64,000 nucleotides of DNA. Source: an uncultured Marinobacter sp. GTDB taxonomy: Bacteria > Pseudomonadota > Gammaproteobacteria > Pseudomonadales > Oleiphilaceae. Where the stretch lies: contig NZ_CAMPJO010000003.1 of assembly GCF_946886895.1 (NCBI RefSeq), positions 124,001 through 188,000 on the forward strand. The letters run 5' to 3'. Shown one piece after another: positions 51,468 through 60,614 of this stretch (its first letter is position 1; the number at the start of each line of letters is the position of its first letter). The position numbers and the translations under genes are program-made. Under the pieces are notes generated by a model that was given only the letters and a program-made list of their open reading frames with translations, ran no database searches and was not told where the DNA came from.

Positions 51468-53552
51468 ATGCAGAAAAAGAACGCAACCGTACACCTGCTG
51501 ATCCTCGACCCATCACAAAACGACGCCGAGTCGCTGGTCAGCCTGCTCCGGAATTCCGGCAGGGCCACCCGGGCCCACCGCATTACCTCCGAGGAAGACC
51601 TGGAAGAAACACTGAAATCAGGCAACTGGGATCTTTTGCTGGCCCGGGACCTCGAGCAGGAGTTCAATGCCGACGCCGCACTGGCGATGATCCGGAGACT
51701 GGACAAGGACATCCCGTTTATCCTGCTGACCGAGCAGGACAGCCGGGAGCGTACCACCGCGATCATGAAAACCGGCGCTCAGGATACGGTGCCATTCGGC
51801 TACAACGAGCTACTGGTACTGGTCACCAACCGGGAACTGGCGGCACTGGAAGAGCGGCGGCGCCGTCGCGTTCTGGAATCACACCTGCGTGAAGCCGAGC
51901 AGCGCTGCCAATTGCTGTTGGAAAGCTCCAAGGATGCCATTGCCTACATTAACGATGGTATGCATATCTATGCCAACCAGTCCTACATGGAGTTCCTTGG
52001 TTACGACGACATCGACGATCTGATCTGTATCCCGGTGCTGGATACGCTGACACCGGACAGCCAGGACAAGTACAAAGAGTTCATGAAGACCTTCGCAGAC
52101 AAGGGCGAGGATGGCATGACCATGAACTGCACCGCCCGGCGCAGCGACGACCACGAGCTGAATGTCACCATGGCGGTGTCGGCTGCGACCTACGACGGCG
52201 AGGCCTGCACCCAGATTGTACTGCAACCGGAACACAGCGATGCCGAGCTCGAAGAGAAACTGCGCCAGATCAGCAGCCAGGATCTTCTGACCGGCCTGTT
52301 CAACCGACAATACCTGATGGATGCCCTGGCCCAGGCCATTGCCAAAGCCGGCAAGGACAACGAGACCGGCGCCCTGGCCTACATTGCCCTGGACAGCTTC
52401 CTGAGCATGAAGGGCCAGGTCGGCATTGCCGGCGCGGACCTGCTGCTCGGCGATCTTGCCGCGCTGCTTAAAGAGCAGACTGGCGACGACCTTATCCTGG
52501 CGCGCCTGAGTGACGATGCCTTCTGTCTGATGGGTCAGCCCTGCGATGAGAAAGCCATGGCCGCCGTCGCCGATCGCACTCGCAAGGCCATCGAGGACCA
52601 CCTCTTTGACATCAACGGCCGCACCATTCAGCTGACGGTCAGTATCGGCGTGGCGGCCATTACCGAAAACTCGCCCAAGGCGGAAGAGTTGATGGCACGG
52701 GCCCACACGGCCTCGTCAGAAGTCCGGAAACAGGAAGGCCACGCCCAGGGCAACGGAGTGCTGGTCTACAACCCGGCGGACTACGAAACCCTCGACGAAA
52801 ACAATTCCGTGGAGGCCATCCTGAAGGCCCTGGAGAACAACCGCTTCCGGTTGCTGTTCCAGCCCATCATCAACCTGCGGGGTGAAGGCGAAGAGCACTA
52901 CGAGGCGTTTGTCCGCATGCTCGACAAGGACAACGAGGAAGTGTCGCCGTACGACTTCCTGCCACCGATGGGCCCCAGCGACACCGCCATCAAGATCGAC
53001 CGCTGGGTGATTCTGCAAACCATCAAGCAGCTGTCCAGCCACCGCTCCCGGGGCCACGACACCCGCCTGTTCCTCAACATCACGGCGGAAACCCTGCAGG
53101 ACAAAACCTTCACACCCTGGCTCAGTGTTGCGCTCAAGGCGGCCCGACTGCCGGGTGACTCACTGGTCTTCCAGATCCGGGAAGGCGATGCCAACAATTA
53201 CATGAAGCAGGCCAAGGATTTCGCCAAGGCCGTCCACGAACTTCACTGCAAGGTCTCGATTGCACAATTCGGCTGTGCCCTGAACCCGTTCAATACGCTC
53301 AAGCACATCGATACCGATTACGTGAAGATTGACGGCTCCTTTACCGAAGAGATCCAGAAAAGTGACAGCGCCAAGGAACAGGTCAATGAAATGGTGAAGA
53401 GCCTGCAAAGTGCCGGCAAGCTCACCATCATTCCGCTGGTTGAGAACGCCAGTGTTCTGGCCACGCTCTGGCAGGCGGGCGTCAACTACATTCAGGGTTA
53501 CTACCTGCAGGCACCGGTACCTGAAATGAACTACGACTTCGGCGACAGCTGA
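51468..53552 (+). CDS. fimX: FimX: degenerate GGDEF-EAL c-di-GMP effector of type IV pili
   Basis: A 694-aa protein with REC-like (1-125), PAS (145-255), GGDEF (270-430) and EAL (445-690) domains. Both catalytic domains are degenerate: GGDEF is SDDAF at 348-352, EAL is EAF at 479-481, and the usual DDFG is AQFG (near 600). It should therefore bind c-di-GMP through the EAL domain without making or breaking it, as P. aeruginosa FimX does in pilus assembly. QGYYLQAP near the end is retained. It lies between the fimW-like gene and serB exactly as in Pseudomonas. Confidence 0.9.
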   Translation: MQKKNATVHLLILDPSQNDAESLVSLLRNSGRATRAHRITSEEDLEETLKSGNWDLLLARDLEQEFNADAALAMIRRLDKDIPFILLTEQDSRERTTAIMKTGAQDTVPFGYNELLVLVTNRELAALEERRRRRVLESHLREAEQRCQLLLESSKDAIAYINDGMHIYANQSYMEFLGYDDIDDLICIPVLDTLTPDSQDKYKEFMKTFADKGEDGMTMNCTARRSDDHELNVTMAVSAATYDGEACTQIVLQPEHSDAELEEKLRQISSQDLLTGLFNRQYLMDALAQAIAKAGKDNETGALAYIALDSFLSMKGQVGIAGADLLLGDLAALLKEQTGDDLILARLSDDAFCLMGQPCDEKAMAAVADRTRKAIEDHLFDINGRTIQLTVSIGVAAITENSPKAEELMARAHTASSEVRKQEGHAQGNGVLVYNPADYETLDENNSVEAILKALENNRFRLLFQPIINLRGEGEEHYEAFVRMLDKDNEEVSPYDFLPPMGPSDTAIKIDRWVILQTIKQLSSHRSRGHDTRLFLNITAETLQDKTFTPWLSVALKAARLPGDSLVFQIREGDANNYMKQAKDFAKAVHELHCKVSIAQFGCALNPFNTLKHIDTDYVKIDGSFTEEIQKSDSAKEQVNEMVKSLQSAGKLTIIPLVENASVLATLWQAGVNYIQGYYLQAPVPEMNYDFGDS

Positions 53553-53569
53553 CCGGCGGACCGCCGGTC
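53551..53569. terminator. Short dyad between fimX and serB
   Basis: GACCGGCGG / CCGCCGGTC overlaps both stops of the convergent genes, without a U-run. It may help to stop polymerases in both directions. Confidence 0.4.
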
Positions 53570-54800
53570 AGGCATTTCCCTGCTCAAGCCCCTGATTGGT
53601 GTCGCTCTCGCGGAAGCCGATCAGGTACAGAATCGCGTCCAGGCCCAGGGTTGAAATGGAGTGCCGCGCCGATTCCTTGACCAGCGGTTTGGCACGGAAG
53701 GCCACGCCCAGCCCCGCCTGGCTCAGCATCGGCAGATCGTTGGCACCGTCGCCGACAGCGATCACCTGCTCCCGGGAAATGTGTTCTTTCTCCGCGATCT
53801 CCAACAACAGTTCGGCTTTGCGTTTGCCATCCACAATCTGGCCCGAGACCCGGCCCGTCACCTTGCCCTGCTCGATTTCCAGTTCATTGGCGTAGATGTA
53901 GTCGATGCCCAGTTTGCGCTGCAGATGGCGGGCGAAATAGGTAAACCCGCCAGACAGAATCGCCGTGCGATAGCCCAGCGCCTTGAGGCTGAGAATCAGG
54001 TGCTCCGCGCCCTCGGTCATCCGCAGGCGGTTGGCAATGCCCTCGAGCACCGACTCATCCAGCCCCTTGAGTAACGCCAGGCGCTCCGCGAAACTCTGGC
54101 TGAAATCCAGCTCGCCCTGCATGGCCCGTTCCGTGATCTCCGCCACCTGCTCACCCACGCCAGCTTCCCGGGCGAGCTCGTCTATGACTTCCGCCTCTAT
54201 CAGGGTGGAGTCCATATCGAACACCACCAGGCGGCGATTGCGGCGGAAAATGGAGTCTTCCTGGAAGGCGATATCGACGTTCATTTCGCCGGCGATATGC
54301 AGAAAATCCGCCCTCAGCTGCTCGAGATCCGCGGGCGTGCCCCGTACCGAGAATTCCACGCAGGCAATCCGGTTTTCGGAGACGTTCAGGGAGGGTCGCG
54401 CCGACAGGCGGGAGATGTTGTCGATATTCAGGCCATGGCGTGCCGTAATGGCAGACACCCGGGCAATCTGTTCGGCCTTGATGTCCCGCGACAGCAGGGT
54501 CACGATGTAACAGGCCCGGTTGCGGCCTTCCGCCCAGGACTGGTACTCCTCAACGGTAATCGGCGCAAACCGCACCTGAAGGTCCAGGGCGTGCAGACGG
54601 AACAGCAGGTCGCGAATCACCGGCGACGATTTCGACTCGTCCGGAATCTCGATCAGGATGCCCCAGGTCAGGTGGTCATGAATGACCGCCTGACCAATGT
54701 CCAGAATACGCACATCATAGCGCCCCATGATGCCGGTAATCTCCGAGGTGAGCCCGGGCTTGTCGCGCCCGGACACGTTAATCAGGACCAGCTCACTCAC
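53568..54800 (-). CDS. serB: Phosphoserine phosphatase SerB with two ACT domains
   Basis: A 410-aa final enzyme of serine synthesis. Two N-terminal ACT-like domains (1-85 and 97-180) precede the HAD phosphatase: [19 protein letters not shown] with D195 (nucleophile) and D197, then LSGGFTYFA and [11 protein letters not shown]. It overlaps the parC stop by 8 bases. Confidence 0.96.
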   Translation of the reverse strand: MSELVLINVSGRDKPGLTSEITGIMGRYDVRILDIGQAVIHDHLTWGILIEIPDESKSSPVIRDLLFRLHALDLQVRFAPITVEEYQSWAEGRNRACYIVTLLSRDIKAEQIARVSAITARHGLNIDNISRLSARPSLNVSENRIACVEFSVRGTPADLEQLRADFLHIAGEMNVDIAFQEDSIFRRNRRLVVFDMDSTLIEAEVIDELAREAGVGEQVAEITERAMQGELDFSQSFAERLALLKGLDESVLEGIANRLRMTEGAEHLILSLKALGYRTAILSGGFTYFARHLQRKLGIDYIYANELEIEQGKVTGRVSGQIVDGKRKAELLLEIAEKEHISREQVIAVGDGANDLPMLSQAGLGVAFRAKPLVKESARHSISTLGLDAILYLIGFRESDTNQGLEQGNA

Positions 54801-57087
54801 TGTCGGAACGCTCCTCTTCCTGTGCCCGTGCCACCGAGGGAATCACATCAATGGCATCGACGCGCTGCAAGCCCCGGGGCAGTTTATGGCCGCGCCGGCC
54901 ACGCTCACCCAGATAGTGTTCAAGATCATTGAACTGCAACCCCAATTTGCGTTTACCCGCCCGGATTTCGAGCTGGTCGTCCTCGGCGAAAACCGCGACC
55001 GCAACCACATACTCCTCCCGGTTCTGTACCCGGGCGGAGGGAATGCTGATGATCTTGTTGCCCTTGCCTTTGGCCAGTTCCGGAAGCTCGCCGAGCGGGA
55101 ACACCAGCATGCGACCTTCATTGGACACCGCTCCCAGGTACAGGGTTTTGTCCGTGGCCGGAACCACAACCGGCGGCAGTATCCTGGCCCCCCGGGGCAC
55201 ACTCACCACCGCCTTGCCGTTGCGGTTTTTGCTGATCATGTCCTCCAGGGAAGTCACAAAACCATAGCCGCCATCCGTGACCAGCAGCGCCTTACGGGCC
55301 GGGTCGCCCATCAACAGGCCTGAAAAGGTGGCGCCTGACGGCGGATTGATCCGCCCGGTGAGTGGCTCGCCCTGCCCCCGGGCCGACGGCAGGCTGTGAG
55401 CCATCAGGGCGTAGGCCCGGCCGGTGGAGTCAAGGAACAGCGCCTGCTGATTGTTTCGGCCACGGGCCGCGAGGGCGAACCGGTCACCGGATTTGTAGCT
55501 CAGCCCCTCCGGCTCGATGTCATGGCCCTTGGCGGCCCGCACCCAGCCTTTTTCGGACAGCACCACCGTGACCGGATCGCTGGAGACCAGGTCGATGTCA
55601 CTGAACGCCTTCGCCTCTCCACGCTCGACAATGGGTGAGCGTCGGTCATCGCCAAAGGTCTCGGCATCGGCCTGGAGTTCGCTCTTGATCATTGCCCGCA
55701 GCCGGTCCTCCGACCCCAGGATGGCCTGCAATTCATCCCGCTCCGCTGACAGCTCATCCTGTTCGCCACGGATTTTCATTTCCTCAAGCTTGGCCAGGTG
55801 CCGCAGTTTCAGCTCAAGAATGGCCTCGGCCTGGTCCGGGGACAGTCCGAACCGGCTCATCAACTCTGCCTTCGGCTTGTCCTCGGTGCGGATAATCTCG
55901 ATGACCTCATCAATATTGAGGTAGGCAATCAGCAGGCCCTCAAGAATGTGCAGCCGTGCCAGTACCTTATCGAGCCTGTGCTGAAGGCGCCGGGTGACCG
56001 TGGTCCGGCGGAAGGCCAGCCATTCCGTCAGCATCTGGCGCAAGCCCTTGACACCTGGCCGGCCATCGTTGCCGATCACATTGATGTTCACCCGGTAGGT
56101 TTTCTCGAGATCGGTGCTGGCGAACAGATGCGCCATCAATCCATCCAGGTCGACCCGGTTGGAGCGCGGCACGATCACCAGGCGGGTGGGGTTTTCGTGG
56201 TCGGATTCGTCGCGGAGGTCCGCCACCATCGGTAGTTTTTTGGTCTGCATCTGCTGGGCGATCTGCTCCAACACCCGGTTACCAGACACCTGGTGTGGCA
56301 GATCGGTGACCACAATTTCCCCACTCTCACGAATCCAGCGGGCGCGCATGCGCAGGGAGCCCCGGCCGGTTTCGTACATTTGCCGGAGATCCTTGCGCGG
56401 GGTAATGATTTCCGCCCGGGTCGGGAAATCCGGCCCCTTGATGTGCTCACACAGCTCGTCAACCGTCGCTTCTGGCTTGTCCAGCAGCCGGATGCAGGCG
56501 GCGGCCACTTCCCGGACGTTGTGCGGTGGAATGTCCGTTGCCATGCCGACCGCAATACCGGTGGTGCCATTAAGCAACACATGGGGCAACCGGGCCGGCA
56601 GCACAGAGGGCTCATCCATGGTTCCATCGAAATTGGGCACCCAGTCCACGGTACCCTGGCCAAGCTCGGCCAGCAGCACATCGGCGAAGGCCGCCAGCCG
56701 GGATTCGGTGTACCGCATGGCAGCAAAGGATTTGGGATCGTCCGGCGCCCCCCAGTTGCCCTGGCCATCGACCAGCGGATAACGGTAGGAGAACGGTTGC
56801 GCCATGAGCACCATGGCCTCATAACAGGCGCTGTCACCGTGAGGATGAAACTTGCCCAGCACATCACCCACGGTCCGGGCGGACTTCTTGTACTTGGAGG
56901 TGGACTTCAGCCCCAGTTCGGACATGGCGTAAACAATACGCCGCTGGACCGGTTTCAGCCCGTCGCCAACATTGGGGAGTGCCCGGTCGAGAATGACGTA
57001 CATGGAGTAATCAAGGTACGCCTTTTCTGTATAGTCCCGGAGTGAAACCCGCTCGAAGCCTTCATCCGTGGTCTGAAACTCTGGCAT
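54793..57087 (-). CDS. parC: DNA topoisomerase IV subunit A
   Basis: A 764-aa type IIA topoisomerase breakage subunit that decatenates daughter chromosomes. Quinolone-region [12 protein letters not shown] at 79-90 (Ser86) and catalytic Tyr126 in AAMRYTESR. The C-terminal beta-pinwheel is short, with GRRGHKLP at its end. Its partner parE lies ~5.4 kb to the right. Confidence 0.98.
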   Translation of the reverse strand: MPEFQTTDEGFERVSLRDYTEKAYLDYSMYVILDRALPNVGDGLKPVQRRIVYAMSELGLKSTSKYKKSARTVGDVLGKFHPHGDSACYEAMVLMAQPFSYRYPLVDGQGNWGAPDDPKSFAAMRYTESRLAAFADVLLAELGQGTVDWVPNFDGTMDEPSVLPARLPHVLLNGTTGIAVGMATDIPPHNVREVAAACIRLLDKPEATVDELCEHIKGPDFPTRAEIITPRKDLRQMYETGRGSLRMRARWIRESGEIVVTDLPHQVSGNRVLEQIAQQMQTKKLPMVADLRDESDHENPTRLVIVPRSNRVDLDGLMAHLFASTDLEKTYRVNINVIGNDGRPGVKGLRQMLTEWLAFRRTTVTRRLQHRLDKVLARLHILEGLLIAYLNIDEVIEIIRTEDKPKAELMSRFGLSPDQAEAILELKLRHLAKLEEMKIRGEQDELSAERDELQAILGSEDRLRAMIKSELQADAETFGDDRRSPIVERGEAKAFSDIDLVSSDPVTVVLSEKGWVRAAKGHDIEPEGLSYKSGDRFALAARGRNNQQALFLDSTGRAYALMAHSLPSARGQGEPLTGRINPPSGATFSGLLMGDPARKALLVTDGGYGFVTSLEDMISKNRNGKAVVSVPRGARILPPVVVPATDKTLYLGAVSNEGRMLVFPLGELPELAKGKGNKIISIPSARVQNREEYVVAVAVFAEDDQLEIRAGKRKLGLQFNDLEHYLGERGRRGHKLPRGLQRVDAIDVIPSVARAQEEERSDSE

Positions 57088-57311
57088 GGATGCCTCTTTT
57101 ACCTGGTTTACCTGATTTGAAGAACGCCCGTGATGCTACCCTCTCAGCCCGAAAGAATCACGGGCCAGGTGGAGCGCACATTATATGGAGCACTGGCCCT
57201 ATACACCAATTTCCAATAGCGGAATTCCCGCATGGAGAGTCTGTAAGGTGAGCCGTATGCTCGCCCTCAGTGAATAGAAGACCGTCTTACTTCACCAACA
57301 AGCGGAACACT

Positions 57312-57551
57312 ATGAGACCTAACATCAAAGCCTGCGGGCAAGCCATGGCAACAGCGATGGTGAATGCGGTTCTGGCGGTGGCCCTGATGCTCCTGGTGGA
57401 GTTTGCGATCAGTGGCAGCTTTCAGATACCCGAGCCCTATCTCTGGGCGGGCCTGCTGATATGGTTGGTCATTTTTGCGGGGCAATTCTGGCGGCAACGC
57501 CACCTGTGCAATTCCTGCAACGCGGTTCGCAGCTCTTCTGAAGTGTCGTAA
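57312..57551 (+). CDS. Small two-helix membrane protein, unknown
   Basis: A 79-aa protein with two likely membrane segments (about 14-36, TAMVNAVLAVALMLLVEFAI, and 46-62, LWAGLLIWLVIFAGQFW) and a C-terminal CNSC motif. The ATG at 57312 is preferred over 57270 on position of a weak GCGGAA site. No family recognised. A hairpin follows the stop. Confidence 0.6.
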   Translation: MRPNIKACGQAMATAMVNAVLAVALMLLVEFAISGSFQIPEPYLWAGLLIWLVIFAGQFWRQRHLCNSCNAVRSSSEVS

Positions 57552-57556
57552 AAGCA

Positions 57557-57585
57557 GGGTTCCGGGAAAACCCGGAACCCTTCTC
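57557..57585. terminator. Hairpin between the small membrane gene and yceI
   Basis: A perfect 10-bp stem GGGTTCCGGG / CCCGGAACCC with an AAAA loop, followed by TTCT on the plus strand and TGCTTTT on the minus. It can serve both convergent genes. Confidence 0.8.
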
Positions 57586-57604
57586 CTCGCAGGGCCCGCC
57601 AGGA

Positions 57605-58186
57605 CTACTGCCGGATACCTTCCACGGAAATCGTGAATTCCACGGTTTCGGAGGCTTTCCCAAGATCCATCGGGATACCGAAGTCCTTCAGCCGCAGCTC
57701 GGTCTCGGCTTCAAAGCCCATACGGTAGCCACCCCAGGGATCGGCACCGTGACCAATCATCTCCGCGTCCAGGGTGATCTCTTTGGTTACGCCCCGAAGC
57801 GTAAGATCACCGATGATGTCTGCTTCGCCTTCGTCATCCACCACCACTCGCTTGCTCTTGAAGGTTGCCTGCGGAAACTCATCCACGTACAGGAAATCTT
57901 CACTGCGCAGATGCTTGTCACGCTCGGCATGGTTGGTGTCGACGCTGCCGGTATCGATGGTAACGGACACCGAGCTGTTGGCGGGATTGGCTTCGTCGTA
58001 GACAAACTGACCGTCAAATTCGTTAAAGCGACCATACAGCCAGCTGTAACCGAGGTGTGAGATCTTGAAGGTAATGAACTGGTGATCACCTTCATTGTCG
58101 AAATCGTAGGTGCCGCTGTGCTCGTTCGCCTGCACGGCACCCGTCAACGCCATTGATACGGCCGAAGCCAGAATCAGTTTTTTCAT
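57605..58186 (-). CDS. YceI family periplasmic lipid-binding protein
   Basis: A 193-aa exported protein of the YceI lipocalin-like family, which binds polyisoprenoid (quinone-like) molecules. Signal peptide MKKLILASAVSMALTGAVQA; then SGTYDFDNEGDHQFITFKISHLG, and a HGADPWGGYRMGFEAE segment. The ATG at 58186 is chosen from the signal peptide. A short GCCCCG/CGGGGC hairpin is in its leader (58208-58222). A cytochrome b561 is just upstream in the usual yceJ-yceI pairing. Confidence 0.92.
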   Translation of the reverse strand: MKKLILASAVSMALTGAVQANEHSGTYDFDNEGDHQFITFKISHLGYSWLYGRFNEFDGQFVYDEANPANSSVSVTIDTGSVDTNHAERDKHLRSEDFLYVDEFPQATFKSKRVVVDDEGEADIIGDLTLRGVTKEITLDAEMIGHGADPWGGYRMGFEAETELRLKDFGIPMDLGKASETVEFTISVEGIRQ

Positions 58187-58247
58187 GAGATTCTCCCTTT
58201 CAGATGAGCCCCGACACGGGGCATAAAACCATAAACCCGGGCATGCC

Positions 58248-58793
58248 CTAGCGTCCGAACATACGCCTGAGGGTGTTATCGCGATCAACCATGTGGTGCT
58301 TCAGGGCTGCGACACCGTGCAGGCCCGCCAGGATAACCAGCGCCCACGTTGCCCAGTAATGCACCTCGCCGGCCAGATCTTCCATGCGGTCAACGCGGCC
58401 GGTCACCGACGGCACGTCGAACCAGCCAAACACACTGATGGGGTCGCCGCCCGCCGTCGAAATCAGGTAACCGCTGACCATGGCCACGAAAATCAGCAGA
58501 TAAAGCAAACCGTGAACGGCATGGGCGCCAAGCACTTCCACACGGGAGTGCTCGGGCAGAGGCTTCGGCACCGGGTTCGCCAGCCGCCAGACGACCCGCA
58601 ACAGCATAACCCCGAACAGCAACAGGCCAATGCTGCGGTGGATATCCGGCGCGCGCTTGTACCAGTCATGGTAGTAGGTGAGATCAACCATCCAGTAGCC
58701 CAGGGCAAAGAGCCCGACAATGGCAATGGCAGCCAGCCAGTGCAGGACGATGGCGACCCCGCCATAACGCGAGGGGGTGTTTCTGAGCTGCAT
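58248..58793 (-). CDS. Cytochrome b561 (YceJ/CybB family)
   Basis: A 181-aa four-helix di-heme b-type cytochrome of the inner membrane. Helices with heme His: VLHWLAAIAIVGLFALGYWMV, DIHRSIGLLLFGVMLLRVVW, VHGLLYLLIFVAMVSGYLIS and EVHYWATWALVILAGLHGVAAL(KHH). It likely moves electrons between quinol and periplasmic acceptors, perhaps with YceI. The ATG at 58793 is preferred; one six codons upstream (58811) is possible. Confidence 0.92.
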   Translation of the reverse strand: MQLRNTPSRYGGVAIVLHWLAAIAIVGLFALGYWMVDLTYYHDWYKRAPDIHRSIGLLLFGVMLLRVVWRLANPVPKPLPEHSRVEVLGAHAVHGLLYLLIFVAMVSGYLISTAGGDPISVFGWFDVPSVTGRVDRMEDLAGEVHYWATWALVILAGLHGVAALKHHMVDRDNTLRRMFGR

Positions 58794-58950
58794 GGCGATA
58801 GGAAACCTCATTCCCTGTGGTAATAGCAATACTATCAGGGGAGTCTAGAAACTTACGACTCCGAAAAAAATCAAAATGTTTTGCTGGCCACCATCAAAAA
58901 ATCTGACCGACTTGTTGACTATGCCTTTTGTCGTATAGGGGTTTTACGGA

Positions 58951-58978
58951 TTGTTCAAATTATTCACAAGACTACACT
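58951..58978 (+). promoter_or_regulatory. Candidate promoter of the short peptide unit
   Basis: TTGTTC (58951-58956) - 16 bases - TACACT (58973-58978) gives a plausible sigma-70 promoter in AT-rich DNA. The predicted start near 58985 is ~30 bases before the first ATG. Confidence 0.6.
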
Positions 58979-59017
58979 TTACCCATACTTTAATCGCTCC
59001 GTCAGGAGCCTCATTGA

Positions 59018-59080
59018 ATGAGAGGAAAAGACATGGAACTGGAATTTGACGAAAGCGTCGTTGTTCCCAGCAACAACTAA
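59018..59080 (+). CDS. Putative short peptide gene (15 or 20 codons)
   Basis: An open frame with two possible starts, each with its own ribosome site. ATG 59018 has CAGGAG nine bases upstream; ATG 59033 has AGAGGA six bases upstream. The shorter form reads MELEFDESVVVPSNN. The peptide is acidic, without Cys or Lys in the 15-residue form. A promoter precedes it and a hairpin terminator begins seven bases after the stop, so it forms a compact transcription unit. It could be a peptide precursor or signal, or a leader controlling readthrough into the EAL gene. I recognise no family. Confidence 0.5.
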   Translation: MRGKDMELEFDESVVVPSNN

Positions 59081-59087
59081 GCTCCTG

Positions 59088-59110
59088 GCGGCCCGCTGAG
59101 CGGGTCGCTT
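59088..59110 (+). terminator. Terminator after the short peptide
   Basis: A 9-bp stem GCGGCCCGC / GCGGGTCGC (one G-T pair) with a TGA loop, followed by TTTGCTTGC. It starts only seven bases after the peptide stop, so a ribosome at the stop codon would block its 5' arm. Confidence 0.7.
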
Positions 59111-59318
59111 TGCTTGCTGGCCCTCACACCTTCCCACAAAAGATACAAACAGTTGCCACTTTCTACATGAAACAGTGGTAATGTCTGCCGTTTTTTGGCA
59201 ACCTCACTTCAACTATCAGTAAACCTTAATCTTTTCGATTCCGACTGTACTGATAAGAGACCGTTCAGGTGCTCCTCTGAGGCGCCCGATGCATTCGTTC
59301 AACCAATCAGAATAGCCT

Positions 59319-60614
59319 ATGTCGCGAACCCTCCCTGAAACGCTGACGGTGCCGGAACTGGACGTGCTGTCGCCCATGCTGAACCGGGAAGGAGAAGTCT
59401 GGACAGCGGACTTTCAGGGTCTGACCCTGAGAACGGCGCTTCAGCCGATCTACAGCATCTCCCATAAACGCATTGTTGGTTACGAGGCCCTGATTCGCGC
59501 TTACGACCCCGATAATGCAGCTGTTCTGCCGATTCACCTGTTTCAACTGCCCACCAGCAACGCCGAAAACCTGTTGCTGGACCGGCTCTGCCGATACCTG
59601 CACATTCGCAACTACAGTGGCATCGAAGATCAACTGAACTGGCTGTTTCTCAATGTTTCTCCCGGCGCCGTGACCAGCGGGCATCAGGCCGATTCTTTTT
59701 TTGGCCAGTTGTTGAAGAAAACCGGCCTGCCTCCCCACCGGATCGTCATGGAAATCGTCGAGCAGCCCACCGATGACGCCGCCCGGCTACGGGACACCGT
59801 TGCCTACTACAAGGAGCTGGGCTGCCTGACCGCGATTGACGACTTTGGTGCCGGCCACTCCAACTTTGAGCGCATCTGGAACCTGTCACCGGACATCGTC
59901 AAGCTGGACCGTACACTGCTGACCCGGGCCACCGAAGATCACAAGGCACGCCAAATCCTGAATGGAATTGTGTCCCTGCTGCACCAGTCCGGATGCCTGG
60001 TGTTACTGGAGGGGGTAGAGACCCGGGATCAGGCCATGATTGCCATCGACGCCGGCGTGGATTTTGTGCAGGGCTTCTATTTCCGCCGGCCCAGTACGGA
60101 TTTCGGGCAACTGAGCCAGGCACCCACGGACTTTGATCATCTGCTCCAGGAATACAAGGTACGGAACCAGATCACTCTGGACCCGACCCTGCAACTGGTC
60201 GAGTTCTTCAGGGGCTATTTCGAGAGTGCCATAGCCCGGCTCTGCAACGGTGCCGATATGCACTCGGCCTGCCTGGAACTACTGAATCACCCGGCGGCAT
60301 CTCGCTGCTATCTGGCGGATGACAAGGGCGTTCAGATCGAAGACACGCTGGTATCGGACACCATTGCCAGGCGAATGGACCCACGCTTCAAGCCCCTGGA
60401 AAGCACCAGCCGGGCCGACTGGTACCGTCAGCAGTACCTGCGCCAGGCCCTGGCCCAGCCGGAAAACCTCCAGGTGACCGCGCCCTACCTGTGTGTGACC
60501 GGCGCCTATATGTGCGTCACCCTATCCCTCGGCTACTATCATCACGGCCGTCTGCGTGTGCTGTGCTGCGACATACTGGCCAACTCGCCGGAGCCGGTCT
60601 TCAGCCCGGACTGA
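59319..60614 (+). CDS. EAL-domain c-di-GMP phosphodiesterase
   Basis: A 431-aa cytosolic protein without membrane segments. An intact EAL domain occupies about residues 30-265: EAL at 56-58, LNVSPGA, MEIVEQ, DDFGAGHSN at 174-182, KLD at 195-197, EGVE at 231-234 and QGF at 251-253. These are the residues required for metal binding and catalysis, so hydrolysis of c-di-GMP to pGpG is expected. The C-terminal ~150 residues form a separate domain, with WYRQQYLRQAL and YLCVTGAYMCVTLSLGYY, resembling PDC/Cache-like sensors in unbound form. Its pGpG product would be cleared by Orn. It overlaps the convergent permease gene by 14 bases. Confidence 0.92.
   Translation: MSRTLPETLTVPELDVLSPMLNREGEVWTADFQGLTLRTALQPIYSISHKRIVGYEALIRAYDPDNAAVLPIHLFQLPTSNAENLLLDRLCRYLHIRNYSGIEDQLNWLFLNVSPGAVTSGHQADSFFGQLLKKTGLPPHRIVMEIVEQPTDDAARLRDTVAYYKELGCLTAIDDFGAGHSNFERIWNLSPDIVKLDRTLLTRATEDHKARQILNGIVSLLHQSGCLVLLEGVETRDQAMIAIDAGVDFVQGFYFRRPSTDFGQLSQAPTDFDHLLQEYKVRNQITLDPTLQLVEFFRGYFESAIARLCNGADMHSACLELLNHPAASRCYLADDKGVQIEDTLVSDTIARRMDPRFKPLESTSRADWYRQQYLRQALAQPENLQVTAPYLCVTGAYMCVTLSLGYYHHGRLRVLCCDILANSPEPVFSPD

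Larger units (their letters stand above)
58830..59318. other. Intergenic region holding a short peptide unit
   Basis: A 489-base region, more AT-rich than its surroundings (many A/T runs at 58860-58990). It contains the promoter, the 15-20 codon frame and the terminator listed separately. The remaining ~208 bases before the EAL gene hold no further open frame that I would call. Confidence 0.7.

Noticed and set aside
52270..53552. FimX as an active diguanylate cyclase or phosphodiesterase
   Set aside because: Key residues are lost in both domains (SDDAF instead of GGDEF, EAF and AQFG in the EAL domain).
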